A DNA stretch of 40,099 nt from Desulfobacterales bacterium S7086C20 (lineage in GTDB: Bacteria; Desulfobacterota; Desulfobacteria; Desulfobacterales; C00003060): the NCBI GenBank assembly GCA_001751075.1, contig MAVP01000005.1:1-40099 (forward strand). Direction: 5' to 3'. Each line of letters starts with the position of its first letter. Positions within the stretch are counted from its first letter, which is position 1. Made by a program: the position numbers and the translations under genes. The notes below the pieces were generated by a model. That model was not told the DNA's origin and did no database searches. It saw nothing but the letters and a program-made list of their open reading frames with translations. This document shows positions 8,768 through 16,171 of the stretch, in pieces.

Positions 8768-9412
8768 CTAATCTTCCTCCCAGCCGTGGCTTCCGATGAG
8801 CTTTACGAATCGACAACCACCGAGGTTGGTCTTGCGTACACTATCCTCGCCCTTGACTATCTTCGTAAGTGTCTGGGAATGCCTTCCTCCTACTGGAATG
8901 ACCAAGCGTCCCCCAGTTTCCAACTGTTCAATAAGGACTTCCGGTATTTCAGGGGCGCCTGCTGTAATGATTATCGCGTCAAAAGGGGCCTCGTCCGGCC
9001 AACCCATGGTTCCATCAGAACATTTTGCCACTACATTGTAATATTTGAGCTGATCGAGAATCTTTCTAGCCCCGATAAAGAGCTTGCGTATCCGCTCGAT
9101 GGTATAAACCTGATATGCCAACTCAGCCAAGATCGCCGTTTGGTAACCTGAACCCATCCCGATTTCAAGGACACGATCATCTCTGGTAAGTTCAAGGGTC
9201 TGAGTCATTTCAGCTACTATAAACGGCTGAGATATGGTTTGCCCTTCACCTATTGGAAGGGGAAAATCTCCATAGGCCTGATCTTGGAGGGCCTCGCCAA
9301 CAAAAAGATGTCGCGGGACTTTTCGCATAGCCCCAAGCACTTTTTGGTCATGGATGCCCCGAGCCTCAATCTGAGTACTTACCATCTTTTCACGAAGGCG
9401 TCTAAATTTCAT
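8768..9412 (-). CDS. pcm: Protein-L-isoaspartate O-methyltransferase
   Basis: The 214-residue length fits the family. Motifs include [32 protein letters not shown] (substrate loop, about 52-63), and the SAM-binding [13 protein letters not shown] (about 80-92), with the common Thr of EIGTGSGYQ replaced by Met. The enzyme methylates isoaspartyl residues in aged proteins, starting their repair, in the cytoplasm. It lies between the nitroreductase gene (10-base gap) and the YqaA-like gene. Its own ribosome binding site is weak, fitting coupled translation. Confidence 0.95.
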   Translation of the reverse strand: MKFRRLREKMVSTQIEARGIHDQKVLGAMRKVPRHLFVGEALQDQAYGDFPLPIGEGQTISQPFIVAEMTQTLELTRDDRVLEIGMGSGYQTAILAELAYQVYTIERIRKLFIGARKILDQLKYYNVVAKCSDGTMGWPDEAPFDAIIITAGAPEIPEVLIEQLETGGRLVIPVGGRHSQTLTKIVKGEDSVRKTNLGGCRFVKLIGSHGWEED

Positions 9413-9422
9413 CTGTGGCAGC

Positions 9423-10001
9423 CTATTTATCTTCGAACCCTTCGTAGACCACCCTTTTTGATTTGCGCTTTGGGGCAGGAGGGAACTGGTCAGGATATCC
9501 TAGGGGAATAACTGCCGCTAGCGTTTTGTCCTCTATCTCCAGAAGCTCATTGATCTGATCAGCCACATGTATGGGGCCAGTCATCCAACAAGCCCCGAGT
9601 CCCTCGGAATGAGCCGCCAACAACAAATTCTGGATTGCAGCAGCCACACTTTGAATACTTGTCTCCGGCCTTTCCTTAGTAGCCATATAGTAAGCAAAAA
9701 CGATTACCGGCGCACCTCCGAGGCGTTTAAAGAACTTCCTTGTAAATTCTGCCACACCTGGTTTATCGGCGAAGACTTCTTTAAGTGCAGGCGCTATATA
9801 ATCATAGCTCTTGCTTATTATATTAACCAAAGTCTCTTTTCTCTCACCTGTCATTACCAGGAAAAACCAGTTTTGCAGGTTCATCCCGGAAGGCGCCCAA
9901 AGGGCCATTTCCATAACCTTTTTTAGGACCTCTTTGGAAACAGGCTCCGGTTTAAACTTGCGTACGCTCCTGCGGTCCTTGATTGCTTCATATAGATCCA
10001 T
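9423..10001 (-). CDS. Nitroreductase-family FMN flavoprotein
   Basis: This 192-residue protein has the family N-terminus [16 protein letters not shown], where the RRS motif contacts FMN phosphate, then [12 protein letters not shown] around 33-44, and the C-terminal [14 protein letters not shown] and VIPLGYPD segments that contact flavin. It would reduce nitro or quinone-like compounds, or another unsaturated substrate, with NAD(P)H or ferredoxin; the substrate cannot be told from sequence. AAGGAG lies 7 bases before the ATG. It is the first gene of a three-gene operon with pcm. Confidence 0.9.
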   Translation of the reverse strand: MDLYEAIKDRRSVRKFKPEPVSKEVLKKVMEMALWAPSGMNLQNWFFLVMTGERKETLVNIISKSYDYIAPALKEVFADKPGVAEFTRKFFKRLGGAPVIVFAYYMATKERPETSIQSVAAAIQNLLLAAHSEGLGACWMTGPIHVADQINELLEIEDKTLAAVIPLGYPDQFPPAPKRKSKRVVYEGFEDK

Positions 10002-10307
10002 GGCAAACTCCTTTTTGAAAGTTGGGAAAAGCTATCAGAACAGGGATTTTGAGTCAAGGGAAAGGGTTTCGCCGAATCATCGCCCTTTCAGAGGATGTGA
10101 GACTTCAGTCAAGTATTCTAATGCAGTAGTGGGAAATCCGACACATCAAGGAAATAACATGTTCTTGTCAATCAAATAGTAATTGCCTTATTTACAACGA
10201 TTGGCAAATGCTGTGGTATGGATTTTGAATGGTGTAACCCTTAAGATCATTTTGCTTTGGCTCGAAATAGATTTCGGATTCAACAGCTTAAATCCTCGAG
10301 TGGTAAT
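10002..10307. other. Divergent intergenic region without a gene
   Basis: These 306 bases separate the leftward nitroreductase operon from the rightward AMIN gene, so they should hold both promoters. I see no convincing paired -35/-10 boxes, no riboswitch-like fold and no repeat copy. An open frame extends up to a TTG at 10257 ahead of the AMIN gene, but it adds a basic non-signal-like extension and is not favoured. Confidence 0.5.
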
Positions 10308-11252
10308 ATGCGCATAAGAAAGGTACTTATACTGTCAGGTCTTGCAATTCTTCTTTTGTCCCAATTTGGCTCCGCGAGGGCTGCAGAGTTAAGGTATATT
10401 AGAATTGGAGAACACAAGGGTTTTACGAGGATCGTATTCGAATTTCGTGGTTCCGCTCTCTTTGAAAACCCTGTCATAGCAGATAAGGGAAAATTTTCTG
10501 TGGTCTTTACCGACACAACCACGACTCTGCCCAGGCAGATACTCGGAGAAACAACTAAGCGGGTTAAAGCCATTGAATTTATCAAGAAAAAGGCTAGCTT
10601 GGTTGCCAATGTTGCCCTTTCCTTTCCGTATTTCAAGATCAAGTCTTTTTCCCTGTCGGATCCAACGCGCGTAATACTGGATATAAACCGGTCGGATAAA
10701 CCGCCGAAGAGTATTATGCGCAAGGAACCCCCTTCTAAGGGTTCTCTTTCTCGGCCATTGGTAGAAACGCAAGAAAAGGGGGAAAGAATCAGCAATGCCC
10801 CCGCCGCCTTGATGCAAAAAAAAGGCACTGCTACAGTTGAATCTACTAAGGCCGCTAGAAAACCTGACGACGTTACCAATAAACACCCATCCGAAAAGGC
10901 TGTCCTAAAAACGGCACAGCAAACACCTCAGCAAGTGGCGCCACAAGTGGGGGGCACATCCGAAAAAGGGGTGCAGAAGCCAATGGTACAAGAGACAGCC
11001 CCGGTAGCCCTTTCGGAAGAAGGGCAGACCGCTCTTGTTTCTAGTTTCCGTAATTTCCAAATGTACCTGTTGTTAGCACTTACTGTGTTTTCACTAACAA
11101 TCGTTGCCTTATTGTTCTTTATGGTTTTTGGAAAAAAGCAAAAGCTCGATCAAACAAAAAGCACCTTAGGAATGGATTGGGCTACGGAAGAAAGTATGGC
11201 GGAGATAGATACGCAAATTGAAGATGAGCTGAAAAAGATTGGTCAATCCTAA
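10308..11252 (+). CDS. AMIN-domain membrane-anchored envelope protein
   Basis: The protein has 314 residues from the ATG at 10308, chosen because it gives a clean signal peptide ending about GSARA-A (residue 25). Residues 27-110 match an AMIN domain (RYIRIGEHKGFTRIVFEF ... SLSDPTRVILDI), a module that places proteins on peptidoglycan or pilus/secretin machines. A long Lys/Pro/Thr/Gln-rich linker follows (about 115-235), then one membrane helix (about 252-274) and a short acidic cytoplasmic tail. The order, periplasmic AMIN, linker, membrane helix, cytoplasmic tail, could pass information across the inner membrane. It is the first of four closely spaced genes. Confidence 0.8.
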   Translation: MRIRKVLILSGLAILLLSQFGSARAAELRYIRIGEHKGFTRIVFEFRGSALFENPVIADKGKFSVVFTDTTTTLPRQILGETTKRVKAIEFIKKKASLVANVALSFPYFKIKSFSLSDPTRVILDINRSDKPPKSIMRKEPPSKGSLSRPLVETQEKGERISNAPAALMQKKGTATVESTKAARKPDDVTNKHPSEKAVLKTAQQTPQQVAPQVGGTSEKGVQKPMVQETAPVALSEEGQTALVSSFRNFQMYLLLALTVFSLTIVALLFFMVFGKKQKLDQTKSTLGMDWATEESMAEIDTQIEDELKKIGQS

Positions 11253-11268
11253 TAGTATTGAGGCCCGA

Positions 11269-12069
11269 ATGAAAGACAAAACCGCTACAGCAGACGACTC
11301 AACCGCAGAAGAAGATCTCGCCCCGGAAGAGTTGGTGGCAGGCGAGGCATCATCTGAAGAAACCCAAAACGAGACAGCTTCCGAGACCGACGAATCAGCA
11401 GATGAAGAGGTTCTTGCACCCGAAGAGCTTGTATCCGGTGAAGGGGACTCAACAGCAGGCGAGGAACAGGATGAAGAAGACCTTGCCCTTGAGGAGCTTG
11501 TGGGAGGTGAAAAGGTAACAGGTGGTGATTCCGAAGAAGGGGCCGTTTCTGACATTAACGGCTCCGTAGATGAAGAGGCTCTTGCACCCGAAGAGCTTGT
11601 GTCTGGCCAAGGAGAATCTGCGGTTGAGCAGCAGGAAGAAGACGACGAAGAGATATTAGCACTTGAAACGCCTGCAGAGACTGAAACGGCGGAAAAGAAA
11701 CAACTTCACAAAGCGCACAAGGCACAGAAAAAGAAGAAAAGTAAAAAAACAGCGCCAAACAAAGACACAGAAGACTTAGAGACACTAAATGGCGCCGGAC
11801 TTTCTAATGAAGAGAAGGATGACCTGGAAAAACTGATAACCGGACTCAAGCAAGAACAATCTGCCTCGGAATCACCAGAGGCCATCAAAACCCTCCAGAA
11901 GCAACTGAAAATCATGCATAAGCGCGTTGTTCAGTTAGGCAAGATGGTAGTCAAGTATGACAACAAACTAAAGTCTTGTTACGAGGTCATGCGGCTATAC
12001 CATAAAAAGAGTGAGATTATGAACAAACGTATTGATGCAATTGCTGAGGCCATAAAGGGTAAGAAGTAA
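11269..12069 (+). CDS. Acidic repeat protein with C-terminal coiled coil, unknown function
   Basis: The protein has 266 residues from the ATG at 11269 (GAGG just upstream); an in-frame TTG at 11239 overlapping the previous gene is less likely. The first 150 residues are extremely acidic and carry four near-identical repeats of LAPEELVxGE at about 17-26, 49-58, 72-81 (LALEELVGGE) and 105-114, each preceded by an EE or DEE run. A Lys/Ala-rich stretch (about 145-165) links to a predicted coiled coil (about 185-266). There is no signal peptide, so it should be cytoplasmic. The repeats resemble short linear docking motifs that could bind several copies of a partner. I do not recognise the family. 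Confidence 0.75.
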   Translation: MKDKTATADDSTAEEDLAPEELVAGEASSEETQNETASETDESADEEVLAPEELVSGEGDSTAGEEQDEEDLALEELVGGEKVTGGDSEEGAVSDINGSVDEEALAPEELVSGQGESAVEQQEEDDEEILALETPAETETAEKKQLHKAHKAQKKKKSKKTAPNKDTEDLETLNGAGLSNEEKDDLEKLITGLKQEQSASESPEAIKTLQKQLKIMHKRVVQLGKMVVKYDNKLKSCYEVMRLYHKKSEIMNKRIDAIAEAIKGKK

Positions 12070-12084
12070 ACTGAGGAATTCGGG

Positions 12085-13254
12085 GTGAATACTTACGTTG
12101 AAACACAAAACAGCATAGTCAAAAGTATCATTGAAGGCTCGGTTACCCTCGACTCTGTTGAAGATTTTAAAAATATCATCGAGATCTTTCCAGATGATCC
12201 AGGGGTCTACCGTGCCTATGGTGACTTCCTAGTACAAGTTAGGTCTTTTGATGCTGCCACCATTGCCTACAGAAAGGCTTGTCAGCTTTTTGTTGACCTA
12301 GGCATGATGTTGCAAGCTGTTGTAGCAAAAATCCTAGAATGGCGTATTGTTCGACCCTCCCATCAAGAAGCTCGGAACTTCCACTCAACCCTCAAAGCCG
12401 TCAAGCTTCAAGAATCACCATTACACAAATTTATTGCGCAGATGACCTATTCTGAAATGATTGCTTTTGTAGTCAAATTGGTGCGACTTCGATTTCCTGA
12501 CAGGAATGTAGTAAAAAGCTTTGGAACTACGGAAGATAACATCTATTTCGTCGTTTCCGGGGCCTTGAAAGAAACAACATATCGATCCATAGAAGCAAAG
12601 GAGAAGGGTGTCAAAGAGTCAGTTTATGATTTGGTCGAAAATCAGTTTTTCGGCAACATTTATCCTTTTGAACATAACAAGCAGTCCGAGTCAGACGTGG
12701 AAACAATTACCCATGTAGAATTAGTAAAGATTTCAAAAAACAGGCTCAGAAAAATCTGCAAGAACCATCCGAATGTTGAACTTCTTGTAAAGGCCTTGTA
12801 TGAGGAACAGGCATTATCAGCGGCACAAGAATCCTCATCTTCTGTACGAAAGACAATCAGACATCAACTTCCCACAAAGGTAAGGATCAAGATCTTTCCT
12901 GAAGAGGCTGAAAAGTCCCCTTTGGTTTTTGATGGGGTTACTGAAGATATTTCGCTGGGCGGCACATGTCTTGTCTTAAGTGCTAGTTACCGAATAGACT
13001 CACCTGCCGAATTGATTGGGAAAAATGTCAAACTAGAAATGAGCCTGCCGCAAGCTAAAGAGAATATTAGAATATTGGGCACGGTCGCATGGGGCAAAAA
13101 ATTATCTCATGAAGGAAAAACAAGTACTGTGGTGGGTATCCAATTTGGGGAAATGAATGATCGTGACCGGACGGCATTAAACGAATATTGTTGCGGAAGT
13201 GATGGTGAACAGAACCTGATCTGGAGCTTGTGGGAGTCTTATGTAAAGGACTAG
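12085..13254 (+). CDS. TPR / cyclic-nucleotide-binding-like / PilZ protein
   Basis: This 389-residue protein starts with GTG at 12085, with GAGG 8 bases upstream. Residues about 25-105 look like TPR-type helices (DDPGVYRAYGDFLVQ...AAT-AYRKA). Residues about 112-245 resemble a cNMP-binding/CAP-effector beta roll (FGTTEDNIYFVVSGALKE, then FFGNIYPF) but without the classic phosphate-binding RTA motif, so ligand binding is doubtful. Residues about 252-380 are a PilZ domain with both c-di-GMP motifs: R255xxxR259 and D288xSxxG293. It should be a cytoplasmic c-di-GMP receptor. It sits in the AMIN/acidic-repeat/ParA unit; a palindromic repeat begins inside its stop codon. Confidence 0.8.
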   Translation: MNTYVETQNSIVKSIIEGSVTLDSVEDFKNIIEIFPDDPGVYRAYGDFLVQVRSFDAATIAYRKACQLFVDLGMMLQAVVAKILEWRIVRPSHQEARNFHSTLKAVKLQESPLHKFIAQMTYSEMIAFVVKLVRLRFPDRNVVKSFGTTEDNIYFVVSGALKETTYRSIEAKEKGVKESVYDLVENQFFGNIYPFEHNKQSESDVETITHVELVKISKNRLRKICKNHPNVELLVKALYEEQALSAAQESSSSVRKTIRHQLPTKVRIKIFPEEAEKSPLVFDGVTEDISLGGTCLVLSASYRIDSPAELIGKNVKLEMSLPQAKENIRILGTVAWGKKLSHEGKTSTVVGIQFGEMNDRDRTALNEYCCGSDGEQNLIWSLWESYVKD

Positions 13255-13400
13255 GAGGCTGTCCGAGAATGGCTCTTTTCCCCAATCTCTGCGTCAGGCT
13301 CAAATTTTAATCCTGGAAATATGTCAATATATATACCCGCGGTTAAAATTTTCGCCTTCCTTGGCCCTGGAAAAAATATCTCATTCTCGGACAGCCTCCT
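13253..13400. repeat. 148-base MITE-like element with perfect 19-base inverted ends
   Basis: AGGAGGCTGTCCGAGAATG at 13253-13271 is exactly mirrored at 13382-13400. An inner pair (AAATTTTAAtCC against GGTTAAAATTT) makes a second arm. The element starts on the last two bases of the TAG stop of the PilZ-domain gene and ends 34 bases before the ATG of the MinD/ParA-like gene. It may be a mobile non-autonomous element and could also act as a transcript-stabilising or attenuating hairpin. Confidence 0.85.
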
Positions 13401-13434
13401 TGGCTTCTGATGGTCATACTTGAAGGATTTTGCG

Positions 13435-14358
13435 ATGAGAGAAAAACATAAAGACAGCAATGTACGAAAGCCGAAGCTGTGGGCTGTTGGTGGGGGAAAG
13501 GGCGGGGTAGGCAAAAGCGTCGTGAGTCTCCTGCTGGCCTTTTGGCTGGCTCGTAAAGGCAAACAGACTATACTTGTGGATACGGACCTAGGCGGAGCGA
13601 ATCTTCACACGCTTTTGGGGATCAAGAGCCCCTCCCGCACGCTGAATGATTTTATTGCAAAGAAATATGATTCTTTGGAAGAGATTTGTATTGAATCGGA
13701 GATAGAGAACCTTCGTCTTATTTGTGGCGCCAGTGAAGTTCTTTCCCTAGCAAACCCCCAGTTTGCTCAAAAAGTAAAGATTATTCAGGGCGTACTAAAG
13801 CTTGATTGCGACTATGTTATCCTTGATCTGGGAGGAGGGGCATCATTTAATTTCCTTGATTTTTTTCTCGTTTCTCATCAGAAAATTTTAGTTTTAACTC
13901 CCCAGCCTACATCGATTCAGAACGCATATGGCTTTATGCGCAATGCGGTTTACCGAAGGCTAACTCAGCTTTCCCGCCAGATGCCCTCTCTTCAGGCACT
14001 TGTAAAGACTGCAATGAACCCAAAAAACGAGCTCAAGGTAAGAACAATAAAAGAACTTTTTCAGTCAATCCACGATTCAGATGGTGAGAAAGTAATAGAA
14101 GGTCTAAAAAAAGAGATTCAGAAAATCGAACCAGCAATAATTACGAATATGACTAGGGATACGAAAGATAAGAATGCCGGCCGCATAGTCCAGCTTGTAG
14201 CCGAAAAGTACTTAGCGATACACCCTCTAGATCTAGGAAGTGTGGTTTATGATAAACATCTAGAAAAAATGGTTTCAGGCATGATACCACTGACCAGGTT
14301 GGATCGTTCGTGTGAGGCCGTTGCCTGCGCTTATGAACTGGCTACAAAACTAATGTAG
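13435..14358 (+). CDS. MinD/ParA-like ATPase
   Basis: The protein has 307 residues from the ATG at 13435 (AAGGA 7 bases upstream; a TTG at 13420 is possible). It has the deviant Walker A GGGKGGVGKS (19-28), DTDLGGANLHTLLG as switch I, and ILDLGGGAS as Walker B. It matches the FlhG/MinD branch in having the long central helical part (YRRLTQLSRQMPSLQALVK) and the LDLGSVVYD segment near the end. Such ATPases set the place or number of polar machines. Nothing flagellar is nearby; the neighbours (PilZ and AMIN proteins) suggest placement of an envelope machine under c-di-GMP control. Confidence 0.85.
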   Translation: MREKHKDSNVRKPKLWAVGGGKGGVGKSVVSLLLAFWLARKGKQTILVDTDLGGANLHTLLGIKSPSRTLNDFIAKKYDSLEEICIESEIENLRLICGASEVLSLANPQFAQKVKIIQGVLKLDCDYVILDLGGGASFNFLDFFLVSHQKILVLTPQPTSIQNAYGFMRNAVYRRLTQLSRQMPSLQALVKTAMNPKNELKVRTIKELFQSIHDSDGEKVIEGLKKEIQKIEPAIITNMTRDTKDKNAGRIVQLVAEKYLAIHPLDLGSVVYDKHLEKMVSGMIPLTRLDRSCEAVACAYELATKLM

Positions 14359-14526
14359 TGTCCATCCATAAATGGCATATTTTGGCCCAATACGGCGTTC
14401 TCCGCGGGTTTGCATCCTCGACGCAGTGCTGCTGCGACTGCGGTGTACTGTTCTCAAGCCGTAAGGCGCAAAACCCTTGTGCGGCCTTGTCTTGGACCAA
14501 AATCTACCCTTTCTAAACGGACACTG
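14357..14526. repeat. Palindromic repeat H, copy 1
   Basis: The ends are imperfect inverted repeats of about 34 bases (AGTGTCCATCC at 14357 against the mirrored GGACACT at 14519-14525), continuing inward as TTTGGCCCAA against TTGGACCAAA. The interior is GC-rich with several small stems. A second copy at 15957-16102 is about 90 percent identical but lacks some 20 bases in the middle. It begins inside the TAG stop of the MinD/ParA-like gene and ends just before the stop of the converging PilZ gene, so it may double as a bidirectional terminator. Confidence 0.85.
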
Positions 14527-14539
14527 ATGTAGTAATTGA

Positions 14540-14944
14540 TTACCTGAGAGGTATTGTATCTTTGAAGGTATCAAAACAAAAGCGGATAACCCCTTGATTT
14601 CTCCGGCTCAAATCGACAAACTTGAAACCTATCCCCCTTTTTCTTACATTTACCACTTCTGCTTTTAGCTTGATAGGCTCGAGTTCAGTCGGAATCCTTA
14701 TGACTAATTCAAGGACCTGCCCCACGTTAACGGTGGAAGGTTCTTTGTGATCTACAAAAATCCCTCCTACGCTTATGTCTGTAATGCTGTGAACTCCATC
14801 GACCCCCTGTATCCTCACGGGACAGTGAAATTCAAGCCTTGGATATCGCCTTTTGTCTCGTTGGACATCGGCAATCTCCCTGCGAAAGTCTACCTGTGGG
14901 CTTTTTGTCTTTTTCTGATCTTCCCGGCTCTTTTCTGTCATCAA
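14540..14944 (-). CDS. Single-domain PilZ protein
   Basis: The protein has 134 residues with a charged N-terminal extension (about 30 residues) and one PilZ domain. Both c-di-GMP motifs are intact: R32xxxR36 in KRRYPR, and D56xSxxG61 in TDISVGG. The C-terminus ends in a helix (LSRRNQGVIRFCFDTFKD), as in PilZ proteins that regulate motility or exopolysaccharide. It should be a cytoplasmic c-di-GMP effector. It faces the MinD/ParA-like gene across repeat H copy 1, so the two PilZ proteins flank the ATPase. Two ATG codons are adjacent at the start; the ribosome binding site is weak. Confidence 0.9.
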   Translation of the reverse strand: MMTEKSREDQKKTKSPQVDFRREIADVQRDKRRYPRLEFHCPVRIQGVDGVHSITDISVGGIFVDHKEPSTVNVGQVLELVIRIPTELEPIKLKAEVVNVRKRGIGFKFVDLSRRNQGVIRFCFDTFKDTIPLR

Positions 14945-15069
14945 TATCGCTATCCGTCCTAATTTACAAAACTGTGTAGGCTTCTGAGAAACTAATGTGA
15001 TTTTCGCAAAAAATCAGCCGCCTGTCAACCTTCACCCGAACTGGAACCTATATTTCAGTTTACTTGTTG

Positions 15070-15097
15070 TTGACAATGTTTGTGTTCATGATAGGAA
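15070..15097 (+). promoter_or_regulatory. Putative sigma-70 promoter of sdhCAB
   Basis: TTGACA at 15070-15075 is a perfect -35 box, followed after 16 bases by TAGGAA (15092-15097), a poor -10 box. It lies about 40 bases before the sdhC start, in the gap after the leftward PilZ gene. Confidence 0.4.
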
Positions 15098-15137
15098 AGC
15101 AGCGACAGAAAGGGTTTTCTAAGGATTGGAGTCTAAG

Positions 15138-15971
15138 ATGAATACGCCAGCACAAAGAACCAGCATTGAAGCCTTTCTTGCGGGAGTTTTGACTCGTTCT
15201 GAGAAGCTGTCTTATTACGCATCTTCTAGGGGGTGGGGTTTCATAATGACCTGGGCACATAGAGTGGCAGGCTTGATAATAGTTCTTTACATGTTTTTTC
15301 ACATTGTAACACTCTCAGGCCTTTATGCTCCCGCCAAATTTGCTTCGAACATGGACTTTATCCACAACTTCTTTTTCGGCTTTCTTGAATGGGTGCTTGC
15401 GATCCCGGTTATATTTCATGCCCTAAACGGTGCGAGATTGATACTCTACGAGTTTTTCCGCGTAAGGGACGATGCGGCTATGATCCGCTGGGTGCTTGTA
15501 TTGTCCGTGTTATACGTATTCAGCCTGGGAGTCTTTATGTTGATGGGAAATCAACATGTGTCTGTTGGGTTTTTCTGGTTTACCATCTTTATTGTCAGCC
15601 TTATCAGTGCTGTTGTTGTTTACAGAAAACTATGGCCTACCCGGAACAACGGATTTTGGAAGCTTCAACGAATATCAGGCGCTTTTCTCCTGCCGATGGT
15701 TTCTGGACACATCCTTTTCATGCATCTAAATTACCAGGCAGGACATGATATAAACACGATTTTAGTAAGGGTTTCTAGTATCGGCATCAAGGCCATAGAT
15801 TCCGCCTTTGTGATATTAGTCTTTTTTCATGCCGGATTTGGTTTAAACACGATAATCGGTGATTTCGTAGAAAACACTCGCTTAAAAACAGTTCTTACGG
15901 TGGTTACAACCGTTGTTATGACTATCTTTGCCTATGCAGGAACCAAACTTATAATTAGTGTCAATCCATAA
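15138..15971 (+). CDS. sdhC: Succinate dehydrogenase/fumarate reductase cytochrome b, two-module
   Basis: The protein has 277 residues from the ATG at 15138 (GGAG upstream; the frame opens earlier at a TTG). It appears to be two related membrane modules in one chain. Module one has HRVAG (H41), H55 and FHALNGARLIL (H94). Module two has LQRISG with H191 and H196, and FHAGFGLNTII (H231). Each has about three membrane helices, so the protein could hold two b hemes and the quinone site. It anchors SdhA and SdhB. The last residues (SVNP) and the stop lie within repeat H copy 2. The C-A-B order is that of di-heme quinone-linked enzymes, which can run in either direction. Confidence 0.9.
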   Translation: MNTPAQRTSIEAFLAGVLTRSEKLSYYASSRGWGFIMTWAHRVAGLIIVLYMFFHIVTLSGLYAPAKFASNMDFIHNFFFGFLEWVLAIPVIFHALNGARLILYEFFRVRDDAAMIRWVLVLSVLYVFSLGVFMLMGNQHVSVGFFWFTIFIVSLISAVVVYRKLWPTRNNGFWKLQRISGAFLLPMVSGHILFMHLNYQAGHDINTILVRVSSIGIKAIDSAFVILVFFHAGFGLNTIIGDFVENTRLKTVLTVVTTVVMTIFAYAGTKLIISVNP

Positions 15972-16102
15972 ATGGCATATTTTGGTCCAATACGGCGTTC
16001 TCCGCGGGTTTTCATCCTCGACGCAGCGTTGCTGCGACTGCGGTGCAAACCCTTGTGCGGCCTTGTCTTGGACCCAAATCTACCCTTTCTGGACTGACAC
16101 TG
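15957..16102. repeat. Palindromic repeat H, copy 2, overlapping the end of sdhC
   Basis: AGTGTCAATCCATAAATGG at 15957 is mirrored by GGACTGACACT at 16091-16101. It shares most of its length with the copy at 14357-14526 but lacks about 20 internal bases. Its left end codes for the last residues and the TAA stop of sdhC (15969-15971). It separates sdhC from sdhA and could form a stable hairpin in the sdhCAB message. Confidence 0.85.
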
Positions 16103-16171
16103 ATCATAGTACTCCGTCGGTGTTTAAGACTTCGTGGATGTATACTAATTAGCCTGTAAGGGAGTTTGATT

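Noticed and set aside
14353-14533. ATGTAGT on both sides of repeat H copy 1, like a 7-base target duplication.
   Set aside because: Part of the left copy is also part of the palindromic end, and the second repeat H copy has no such flanks, so chance is likely.
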